From the NCBI GenBank assembly GCA_002751075.1, contig NAOQ01001169.1, forward strand, positions 1 through 10,816: DNA of 10,816 nt, given 5' to 3'. The notes under the pieces are model-generated. The model ran no database searches and was not told where the DNA came from. It was given only the letters and a program-made list of their open reading frames with translations. Of this stretch, positions 1-6,929 are shown in pieces (position 1 is the stretch's first letter; each line of letters begins with the position of its first letter). The stretch is from Ichthyophonus hoferi (taxonomy: Eukaryota; Opisthokonta; Ichthyosporea; Ichthyophonida; Ichthyophonidae). The translations under genes were made by a program, and so were the position numbers.

Positions 1-131
1 GGGGTCCTATACAGAAAATTGAAAATCTGTCCATGTTAGTAAATCTAGAGACTCTTTTTCTGGGGCGTAATAAAATTAACAGTCTAAATGGGATTAATGT
101 GGTTACCAACCTAAAGATACTAAGTATCCAG
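1..131 (+). CDS. PPP1R7: SDS22 exon (first visible, 5' end outside window)
   Basis: The frame reads from position 3 (GP, then IQKIENLSMLVNLETLFLG and RNKINSLNGINVVTNLKILSIQ in two parts), two consecutive SDS22 LRRs. It ends at CAG before the donor gtattg at 132, phase 0. The residues before IQK replace the usual asparagine-arginine with GP, so the true left exon edge may lie at or just before the window start. Confidence 0.93.
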
Positions 132-870
132 GTATTGTACTTATAAAACTTCTTCTCTCTCTCCCTCTCTCCCTCTCTGTCTATATATATATTGTATACT
201 AGTATCTACTCATATAAAATTATATGCATTATATGTTATTACGTACATCACATATATTATATACTATTATATATTGTTCTTTATATTTCTCTCTCTCTTT
301 TTTTTTATAACTTTTTCTCGTTTATATTTACTCCCACTGTTTCGAGCCCTTTTTATTGCCTATGCATTTTATCGTTTACGGTATCTTTCCTATCAGATGC
401 TCTCTGAACGAGATAAATGATATATAATATAGTATAATATAAGGTAGAATATGATATAGGCTATAATATAGTATAGTATAGGATATGTGTTTTATTGGCG
501 AATATAAAGAAATTAAAATAGGACATTGTTAAAAAAAAAAATTTAACAAGGGTAAATAGTGAAAATAGGAATGGAATCAGACAATAGATGAGAGATAGAG
601 AGAAAATGAGTGGACTAAAGTCAGGTAAAGCTAGGGGTAATATCGAGGCTGTTTACTAACAGTGCATATATGTATGGTGCACGTATGGTACACTCTAGAG
701 CAATAGGATTGTAAAGATGGAAGGGCTCGAGGGATTGGTTCATCTGGAAGAGCTATATTTGAGTCATAATGGCATTGAGGTTATAGAAGGGTTGGATACA
801 CTGGTAAGGTTGTCTGTTGTGTAGCCTAATATATATAGGTATATGTATATAAAAGATAATATTGCACACT

Positions 871-901
<31 letters not shown>

Positions 902-3440
902 CTATTACAATATAGTAGATGGCTGTTATACGCATGTTGTATAAGGCACTGGATTTTCTATGTGCAATAGTCAACATACAATGGGTTATTTATTCACAAT
1001 CCACACACCGCATGCCATCATACTTTATACAAACTCCCAATCATATGTCTTTACACTCGTCTCGTCTACTCACATCCACATCTTCCCTCGGTGACGTCAT
1101 GGTGACGTCACGTACAGGCCAATCTACAAATTCTTGATGTGGCTGGAAATCGAATCGAAACACTTACTGGCACATCAAATCTGTCCACTTTGAAGGAATT
1201 TTGGGTATGTTATTGTGGTGATGGAGTGTTGTATTCCAATTATTTTTTAGTGTATTTTTAGTGTAGACGATGATTGGATTGGATTGCGTACAAAGAACCT
1301 TATGGCTTGGTTACCAAGGTCTCCATAAGGACATTTCACTGCAGTTTAAAGTTATTGAAATCTTGAATTAATTTAAATAAATAAATAAATGTGGTGGTAT
1401 GTATGGCTAGTTAACAGAAACGAAACAGAAGAAAAATTTAAATATAATTTAAATATAATTTTAATCAACTTCCTAATCGCATTATATATGGCTTTATATA
1501 TACGGTAGGTTGATGGTTCGCTACACTGTACAATAGAAATCGGACAGTTACAACCCAGTCAAATTTGACTTTATAAAAGGGGGTTTTTACTTTCTTATTA
1601 ATCAAACAATTAAACCGAATTTACGATTGGCTATATCTTTTCAGACTTGAGACCGACTGGTGCTGTGATTTTAAGAGACCATATTAAATGCTTTTCAATG
1701 GACCCAAATATTGCAATTAGAATTCTAATTTATCATTTAGTAGCTATAAGAATGACTTCATACTCAGTTATGACGTACATATGACGTACATAAGTGTGAT
1801 ACAAAGAACTGTGTTGGAGTACCAGAGAGCATAAATCTTCGTTTATACCTGTTTTAGTCTATATACTTTTGTCGTATGATTGATATGTTTTTGCATATAT
1901 ATATATATATTATCTGGTAAACTACCCTATAACTTTAGCCGACAGTCTATCAAATAGAATCTGTTGTACGGTACGTTTATCTCTTTAATATCTATATCCA
2001 CCAATAAATTTCTACATGTATTTTTTAACTCAGAATTACATCCAATGCCAGTTGAACTTTATACCATTCTTGAATACTGATTGGTATATATAAAATCACA
2101 TAGCAGGTGAGGATATAATTAAACATGATAGATCTCCAACCAATCATAATATAAGGTTAAATACACATAGTGATTCGTTGTCCATACAAAAGTATGTATT
2201 CAAAATTTTAAATAGTATAATTGTCACTTTAGACCACACCCATAGGCTGTTTTCAGCTACTTAGCCATACAGATAGTTTTTCTATAGCCATATAGAGATA
2301 TGCTTATTCTTATACCCAATGAACATACAGTGCAATGACAACCAGATTGAAGACTGGAAGCAAGTTGACAATTTGCCCAAATCTGGTAACCTTCAAACTG
2401 TATACTTGGAACGCAATCCTATCGCTAAGGTAAATGCTTCAAACATTCTTTGTATTAGAAACACACACGCATATATGTCTTCTACCTTACTATGTGGTAC
2501 TTTTATTTTATTTTATTATCTTCCCGCCTGTAGTTTTATTATTTATATACCTTTTTATAATAACTATCTGTTTGTACTTTTATTTTATCTACGTTTTTCT
2601 ATTTTTTTTAAAGATACATCATCTACACTTTTGACCATTCTATCCTCCATTTTTACTAACTTATGTTAGTTTATTATATTTATTACACTATTCTTTGATT
2701 TTCTACCTCGTGCTCTCTCTATGGTTACATGTTATATACTTATCCTTTCATTAGCATATTGTAATTGTATTGCCATATAAACATACTACTCTGTATATTA
2801 TTACATTATAAAACACAGTACTATTTTGAACTACATGTTCTTTTAAGCATTTTATTAATACCTTTACGGCTATATATATATATTAAACATGAATATAATA
2901 ATTAACACCAATTATAAGAATTATGCTAACTACGATAATTGATATTCATTAAGGAATAATTAAAATAACCAATGCGATCTCGAGATAATATTTTAATTGG
3001 TATAATGTTTTGAAAAGAGAAATAGCAATAAGAACAAGTGAACGTGAACGAGATATAGAGCGCCTCATTTTAATTTAAAATTTCCTAATATATCTATAAT
3101 AATTAAAAGGAACAAAACATGCGTTTACCAGTGGTGACTGTCAATTATTATCTTTTTGAAAAGACAACCACGCTTTATATCGCCCTTATAAAACTAATTT
3201 ATAATGAAACATCCTAATGGCTGTTATTCACGTTATGATATCTCAAGTATATACATGTGTGTTCAGGGAGCATATAGTTAGCCAAGTAAAGAAAGGAAAT
3301 GAATATAAAAATAACTTAATGTATTATTCCAATAACCACATCCCGTCCTCCCATAGGACCCCAACTATCGCCGCAAGTTAAGGTTGTCAATTCCTAGCCT
3401 CATCCAGATTGATGCAACACTGTGCAGTCGTATGTCGTAG
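1..3440 (+). CDS. PPP1R7: PPP1R7/SDS22 protein phosphatase 1 regulatory subunit, 3' part (5 exons)
   Basis: This is the C-terminal half of SDS22, a leucine-rich-repeat (LRR) protein that binds the PP1 catalytic subunit and controls its maturation and mitotic or nuclear activity. Seen: exons 1-131, 699-803, 1118-1204, 2331-2429 and 3357-3440 join in one frame with GT-AG introns, all phase 0, and end in TAG. They give about 167 residues against about 360 for the human protein, so the N-terminus lies upstream. About six SDS22-type 22-residue LRRs are visible, with cores such as IENLSMLVNLETLFLG, GLVHLEELYLSHNGIEVIEG and NLQTVYLERNP, then the LRR-cap (DPNYRRKLRLSIPSLIQIDA). Human SDS22 has nearly the same LYLSHNGIEVIEGL and TVYLERNP blocks (from memory). 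The tail after QIDAT (LCSRMS) differs from the vertebrate FVRF end. The gene is convergent with the methyltransferase at 4025-4696. Family assignment is very secure; exon edges are set by frame and splice consensus. Confidence 0.95.
132..698 (+). other. SDS22 intron (567 nt)
   Basis: This phase 0 GT-AG intron is very AT-rich. It holds a CT-rich tract (149-180), stretches of overlapping ATAT/TATAG words (420-490) and an A-run near 530. The 71-residue open frame at 192-407 is low-complexity Tyr/Ile/Leu/Phe translation of this DNA and has no gene-like features. Confidence 0.85.
149..180 (+). repeat. CT-rich microsatellite
   Basis: A pyrimidine tract of CTCT/CCCT units lies shortly after the donor of the first visible SDS22 intron. 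It looks like ordinary simple sequence. Confidence 0.9.
699..803 (+). CDS. PPP1R7: SDS22 internal exon
   Basis: Thirty-five codons run from SNRIVKMEGLEGLVHLEELY through LSHNGIEVIEGLDTL. The exon starts after the acceptor ctctag and ends before the donor gtaagg. The ELYLSHNGIEVIEGL block is the most conserved SDS22 signature in the window and fixes the identity. Confidence 0.95.
874..901. repeat. (AT)n microsatellite
   Basis: An uninterrupted AT dinucleotide run inside an SDS22 intron. Confidence 0.95.
1090..1111 (+). promoter_or_regulatory. Twin perfect CRE sites (CREB/ATF)
   Basis: Two copies of the full palindrome TGACGTCA (1092-1099 and 1103-1110) sit in an 11-bp tandem repeat (GGTGACGTCAT, then GGTGACGTCAC), 7 nt before an SDS22 exon. 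The full CRE is bound by CREB/ATF bZIP dimers across animals. One-helical-turn spacing would place both dimers on the same face. Function here is inferred. Confidence 0.5.
1118..1204 (+). CDS. PPP1R7: SDS22 internal exon
   Basis: Twenty-nine codons begin ANLQILDVAGNRIETL and end NLSTLKEFW, matching the family pattern LTMLDIASNRI...LQEFW. The acceptor is cgtacag and the donor gtatgt, both phase 0. The acceptor lies 7 nt after a pair of CRE palindromes. Confidence 0.95.
1298..1330. repeat. Nested inverted repeat / hairpin
   Basis: Outer arms CCTTATGG (1298-1305) and CCATAAGG (1323-1330) pair over 8 bp. Inside, CTTGG (1306-1310) pairs with CCAAG (1314-1318) around a TTA loop, with a 4-nt GTCT bulge on the 3' side. 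It is GC-rich relative to the surrounding intron. Confidence 0.7.
1435..1456. repeat. 11-bp tandem duplication
   Basis: AATTTAAATAT occurs twice in a row (1435-1445 and 1446-1456), with a degenerate partial third copy after it. Confidence 0.85.
1770..1791. repeat. 11-bp tandem duplication carrying CRE-like half sites
   Basis: ATGACGTACAT is exactly duplicated (1770-1780 and 1781-1791). Each copy holds TGACGTA, a CRE half site plus one base. Confidence 0.9.
2331..2429 (+). CDS. PPP1R7: SDS22 internal exon
   Basis: Thirty-three codons begin CNDNQIEDWKQVDNL and end LQTVYLERNPIAK. The acceptor is acatacag and the donor gtaaat. The join EFW|CND restores the family sequence EFWMND. An open frame that runs on past the donor is intron read-through. 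Confidence 0.95.
2430..3356 (+). other. SDS22 intron (927 nt)
   Basis: This AT-rich phase 0 intron begins with a T-rich stretch (2500-2700) that stays open by chance in the plus frames. It has a short (TA)n run near 2872-2884. I see nothing else supportable in it. Confidence 0.8.
3357..3440 (+). CDS. PPP1R7: SDS22 terminal exon (LRR-cap and stop)
   Basis: Twenty-seven codons plus TAG begin DPNYRRKLRLSIPSL and end QIDATLCSRMS. The acceptor is cctcccatag. DP-YRRK and QIDAT are hallmarks of the SDS22 C-terminal cap. A longer open frame starting at 3409 is out of frame with this exon and is a shadow. Confidence 0.94.
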   Translation, partial: DPNYRRKLRLSIPSLIQIDATLCSRMS

Positions 3441-4024
3441 TAGGATTGACTATAAAACACATGCGACTCGCCTTCATCTTTTTCTTTTTTCAACTTACAA
3501 TATTTTCTTGTTCTCTTGTTCAATCAAGTTTGCATATACATATTGTTGCGGTATGACAATATTGTTGGAACTATTTTTAAACTGTCCCAAAATTTATCTG
3601 TTTTATGTATATCCTCTGTATTCTACCCTTTGTATTTTACTGATGTTTCGGATGATTGAGCCTGGTCTATACAGCTGTGCTCTATGACAGTCTTCGCCTT
3701 TTATAAAAATATCTGACAAAAAATTCTATGTATAAAATCGAACATGCTTACACTATTACACTATCATATGGACATACAAGGCGTATTAAATGACAAGCGT
3801 TCTGGTTAGTTCTCAAGGTAACGAGTTTTATCTTATGGCTTCGTATTCTTAATGAATCCTAGAAGATAAAAGATGTTGTTTTCAATCGCTATAAGGTTAA
3901 TAAACTTTTTATAAAGCTTGAGAAACTATATATATACATATACCTGAAAACAAATCGTTTATATAATGGGTCGTCTTGAAACCTTAGAATGATATCCTAG
4001 GATGTTCAAGTCATTTATCTGTAA
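3441..4024. other. Convergent 3' region between SDS22 and the methyltransferase
   Basis: This interval carries the 3' UTRs of two tail-to-tail genes. On the plus strand a canonical AATAAA sits at 3899-3904, about 460 nt after the SDS22 stop, and is the best polyadenylation candidate. On the minus strand only a variant TATAAA (read from 3958-3963) is near the methyltransferase end. No other gene is visible. Confidence 0.5.
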
Positions 4025-4696
4025 TTATTTTTTACGTAATATCGTGACACCATCAGCAATACCAAGGAAGGAGATATCCACACGCTGGTCATCTTTCAGC
4101 TTGATGTTTAGTGCCTTAAGGGCAGCGGTATCTAAATCACCAGGCTTTGCTTCAAGCAAAACCCTTCCACCCCATAGTGTATTATCAATAACAATAACAC
4201 CATTAGGACGGATTAACTTCAACAATCTTTCATAGTAATTATCATAGTTTTTCTTGTCCGCATCAATAAATGCGAAGTCGTACATGTTGTGTTCTCCTGC
4301 GTCCAACATTGCATCTAAAGACTCGACCGCAGGAGCTATTCTCAATTCAATCTTGTTTTGCACACCCGCCTTTTCCCAGAATGGGCGACCGATCTCTGTG
4401 TATTCTTTAGAAATATCCAAACATATTATCTTACCATCATCTGGAATAGCTTGGGCTAGAACAAGCGTCGTGTACCCAGTAAATGTTCCAACTTCAATGA
4501 TTTTTTTGGCGCTCATGATCTTAACCAAGTTAGCAAGAAATTGTGCCTCGTCTGGTGCACCCATCATAACGGCGTGTTGGTGTTTGGCACTCAAAGAGCT
4601 CAGCTCTTTCGCTTCGGGCGATTCACGCAGAGAATGGTCCACAACATAGTTGTATCCCTCTTGGGTCACGACAAAATGATGGTCGCGTTTACTCAT
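4025..4696 (-). CDS. COMTD1: COMTD1-like / CCoAOMT-type SAM-dependent O-methyltransferase, single exon
   Basis: This complete 223-residue class I methyltransferase of the Methyltransf_3 (catechol / caffeoyl-CoA O-methyltransferase) family should move a methyl group from SAM to a hydroxyl using a divalent metal. The natural substrate is unknown. Seen: SAM motif I EVGTFTGYTT (residues 68-77); an acidic residue ending the next strand in CLDIS (Asp94); the metal and active-site block FIDADKKNYDNYY (143-155, Asp145/Asp147); VIDNTLWGG (169-177, Asp171/Asn172); and the C-terminal strand GIADGVTILRKK. GRPFWEKAG and YYERLLKLIRP resemble animal COMTD1, but the N-terminal membrane anchor of vertebrate COMTD1 is absent, so a soluble enzyme is expected. 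The start ATG follows cgaaaac, a fair context, and no upstream in-frame extension is needed. It has no introns, its GC content is well above the flanks, and it is convergent with SDS22. A bacterial or plant-like origin cannot be excluded without a tree. Confidence 0.93.
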   Translation of the reverse strand: MSKRDHHFVVTQEGYNYVVDHSLRESPEAKELSSLSAKHQHAVMMGAPDEAQFLANLVKIMSAKKIIEVGTFTGYTTLVLAQAIPDDGKIICLDISKEYTEIGRPFWEKAGVQNKIELRIAPAVESLDAMLDAGEHNMYDFAFIDADKKNYDNYYERLLKLIRPNGVIVIDNTLWGGRVLLEAKPGDLDTAALKALNIKLKDDQRVDISFLGIADGVTILRKK

Positions 4697-4815
4697 GTTT
4701 TCGTTTGTCTAAAGTCTGGATAATTTTTGTTTTGAAAAACATAATATGGTATGTATTTATTATTTAGTTATCTAACCATAGTAGGAAATGCCAATGCCTC
4801 ATGATTACGTCATAT
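4697..4815 (-). promoter_or_regulatory. Putative promoter of the O-methyltransferase
   Basis: Reading leftward toward the ATG at 4696, there is a CRE-like TGACGTAA (plus-strand TTACGTCA at 4805-4812), an inverted CCAAT box (about 4784-4790), and an AT-rich AATAAATA stretch around 4755-4762 that could serve as a TATA element. The order and distances (about -110, -90 and -60 from the ATG) suit a small promoter. This rests on motif matches only. Confidence 0.35.
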
Positions 4816-4996
4816 CTTAACGTTTCAATTAGTTCTTAGAATTTATGTGTATGTATTATAAATATTATAAATACTCTTATGGTTAATGAAAAAGTTATTC
4901 CACTATTGAAAAGAATTTTTAAGATTTACTTTACTTCTGGAATGAATTAAAAACTTGTATCCAATTAAAAGATTTTTAAAAAACAAAAAACTTGGT

Positions 4997-5040
4997 CGAC
5001 TCTTCGCATTACTGAGGGCGACTCTTTCCATTACTGAGAG
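4997..5040. repeat. 22-bp tandem duplication
   Basis: Unit 1 at 4997-5018 and unit 2 at 5019-5040 agree at 19 of 22 positions. Each starts CGACTCTT and ends CATTACTGAG plus two bases. The duplicate is direct and abutting. Confidence 0.85.
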
Positions 5041-5194
5041 GTTTGTTACAAGTTGGTGGCGTTGCTATATATGGCTATGTGTATATGGCTTTTATAGGTA
5101 TTATACGTACGAATGTTAGGTAGTATTGTAAATCTCAAAATATAGGTCGAGCCAATCTTCACTTGACTATATATTTACATTAAGTAATTAGATA

Positions 5195-5224
5195 ATTCAG
5201 CAGTGCAACATTCAGCAGTGCACC
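5195..5224. repeat. 15-bp tandem duplication
   Basis: ATTCAGCAGTGCAAC (5195-5209) is followed directly by ATTCAGCAGTGCACC (5210-5224), 14 of 15 identical. Confidence 0.9.
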
Positions 5225-5445
5225 ACTTTTATCAAAAATAAGTTATAAGTTACAATTAGTTCAATTTCATAACAAGTTTATAGAAATATTATCACTAGAA
5301 AATGTTCTACATTTGTTAGTGGTTTTATCAGAGCTCTTAGTATGATACTTACCTGTTAATTTATAAAGTAGAATAGTTATGTGTGCCAAAACTGTTGCAA
5401 GATCGTTAATTCCCATATGAGCACGTAGTTATAATTGATTTGTCG

Positions 5446-5467
5446 GCATATAGTTTGCATATAGTGA
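5446..5467. repeat. 11-bp tandem duplication
   Basis: GCATATAGTTT (5446-5456) is followed by GCATATAGTGA (5457-5467), 9 of 11 identical. Confidence 0.75.
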
Positions 5468-6013
5468 ATTAGCTAATGAGTCATATAAGGAAACACTAAC
5501 ACAGCCTCACTGGCATAGAATAAGACATCCCTGGTGGGTCTATCTGACATGCCATGAGTTATATTGAGCCAATATAAAATATTCATGACTGGCGCCATTT
5601 AAGTTATTGAACCTATCAACATTGGTGTTAACTAGAAAGTTAGCACACTGGCTATAAATTAAAGTATTAAAGAAAATAAAAGTTAATAATAGAGCATCCG
5701 TTCACACATACATGGTAATGAGTAGCAAAAATACGAAGTGTTCATAACACACAAATACTTTGCATTTAATTATATGTATGTAATAACCGCACTGTTATTG
5801 TAATGTCAAATCAATCATTAACATACATAGGATAATTAGGATCTAGATCTCCCGCTCGTTCAGAACTCAAAGAACTGTTGACTAACATTAAATAGTGATA
5901 ATAGTTATTATTTACATCGTAATATATCATCCCTTACCGCTCGATCTCATTGTGCAATTTTTACATTCGCATTCAAGCGAATCAAAACATCGATTCCTTC
6001 TGAATTATAACAG

Positions 6014-6160
6014 AGGTGCCATTACTACAGTTCGTTACCTACGGGGTCGGTGTATGTGCCTTCTATAGAACCTTTAACAAACCAACTCTGCCTTAAGGAC
6101 ATATCCAATCAAGTGACTATTATTACCACTGGTCCAGCAAAATTAACTACTATTAAATAA
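6014..6160 (+). CDS. Candidate exon, unidentified
   Basis: After the acceptor-like tataacag at 6013 a plus frame stays open for 48 codons to TAA. It has mixed, non-low-complexity composition (for example SSLPTGSVYVPSIEPLTNQL). A donor-like CAA|gtgact lies at 6112/6113. GC content is clearly above the flanks. The same DNA read on the minus strand also gives a plausible stretch (SWFVKGSIEGTYTDPVG), so the strand is uncertain. A second patch at 6181-6234 is likewise open on both strands. No family recognised. Confidence 0.25.
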   Translation, partial: RCHYYSSLPTGSVYVPSIEPLTNQLCLKDISNQVTIITTGPAKLTTIK

Positions 6161-6528
6161 ACAATTAGAGATCCCGACAGCTGTGGACAAGTCGCTAGAA
6201 CTGACACAGATTCTAATAAAACATTTACGGAAAGGTTTTAGCACTTAAGTTACAGTTTTAGGGTTTCTACAAATCATAAGTTTTAATCTAAACATTAGCC
6301 CCGTCGCAGCACGTGTAATCTTTTAAAATAATTCCATATTTATTCATATTATAATATAACGTATTCTATTTACTTATCATATGATATTAATCAATAGTAG
6401 AAATTATCTAACAAACCTACGTATTAATGATTCCTATTGGGACTAATGCCTGTAAACAACATTAATTATACAATTTAATCCAATTTCCGTTCAACTATTA
6501 AAAAAGTGTTTATAATAGAATAAACTAA

Positions 6529-6810
6529 TCATGGTGTGATTGAGATGATGTCACAGGTCTTCTCGTTGCTCTCAGTTATACTCTCATCGCTGGTAGATTA
6601 TGAAGATTCCGTCTCTGAGGACGTTGATTCTTCGTCGCTGGATGAAGAAGATGGTAGTTCAGAAGGCCAGAAGATGTCTGGTGGCGGAAAGACTTGGTTG
6701 GTAGGCACTGCTTTGACGGTAGCTGGTAGTTCCTTGTCAATAAAAGCTGAAGAGACAATAAATCTTGTCTTCTTCCCCGTTCTTGTAGACCGAATAATTT
6801 TTTTTTGGAA
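6529..6810. CDS. GC-rich coding-like island, strand unresolved
   Basis: About 280 nt of clearly higher GC than the flanks, probably an exon, readable on both strands. Plus: from ATG 6545, 88 codons begin MMSQVFSLLSVILSSLVDYE (hydrophobic, signal-like), pass through a Ser/Asp/Glu-rich stretch, and end at a possible donor gttagt (6811). Minus: from about 6789 down, the frame reads TGKKTRFIVSSAFIDKELPA, PPPDIFWPSELP, then SSSSSDEESTSSETESS and a TAA (6598-6600). The same frame then continues STSDESITESNEK to TGA (6529-6531). The minus frame resembles an acidic, casein-kinase-2-type C-terminal tail, with either the true stop or one premature stop inside it. The plus frame has no stop and starts 40% of its codons with G. 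I cannot decide between them. Confidence 0.5.
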
Positions 6811-6929
6811 GTTAGTGGAAGTGAACGTTTATAACTAGTTCTGTGTCATCTTGCTCTATGACATCTCAAATATAGATGCTAATTACTAAGCTGTAAATAG
6901 TTTGTTGATGATTTTTTAATCCATGCTAG

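Larger units (their letters stand above)
804..1117 (+). other. SDS22 intron (314 nt) with (AT)n and twin CREs
   Basis: This phase 0 intron starts gtaagg and ends cgtacag. It contains an (AT)n microsatellite at about 874-901 and two perfect TGACGTCA sites near its 3' end. No separate gene is seen. Confidence 0.85.
1205..2330 (+). other. SDS22 intron (1126 nt)
   Basis: This is the longest intron, phase 0. It holds a nested hairpin at 1298-1330, an (ATAA)n-like tract around 1371-1390, 11-bp tandem repeats at 1435-1456 and 1770-1791, and a (TA)n run near 1896-1911. No convincing exon or RNA gene was seen inside it. Confidence 0.8.
4816..6013. other. Intergenic stretch without a recognised gene
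   Basis: About 1.2 kb of AT-rich DNA. It holds a 22-bp imperfect tandem duplication (4997-5040), a 15-bp one (5195-5224) and an 11-bp one (5446-5467). GC-richer patches around 5500-5600 and 5835-5890 are open for roughly 20-37 codons on both strands, for example a minus frame containing MSDRPTRDVLFYASEAV and a plus frame containing SRSPARSELKELLTNIK. No homology or splice chain lets me call a gene. Confidence 0.6.

Noticed and set aside
192-407. 71-residue plus-strand open frame
   Set aside because: It lies inside an SDS22 intron and translates to Tyr/Ile/Leu/Phe low complexity typical of AT- and CT-rich DNA.
2434-2669. Open frames running beyond the SDS22 exon that ends at 2429
   Set aside because: They are T-rich intron read-through past a good donor; the protein family continues at 3357.
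3409-3687. 92-residue plus-strand open frame
   Set aside because: It overlaps the last SDS22 exon in another frame and then runs into 3' UTR; composition is Cys/Phe/Leu/Tyr noise.
4002-4723. Plus-strand open frames opposite the methyltransferase
   Set aside because: They are antisense shadows of a strongly supported coding region.
6310-6315. CACGTG E-box (another at 9431-9436)
   Set aside because: Isolated 6-bp palindromes without a nearby supported promoter; expected occasionally by chance.
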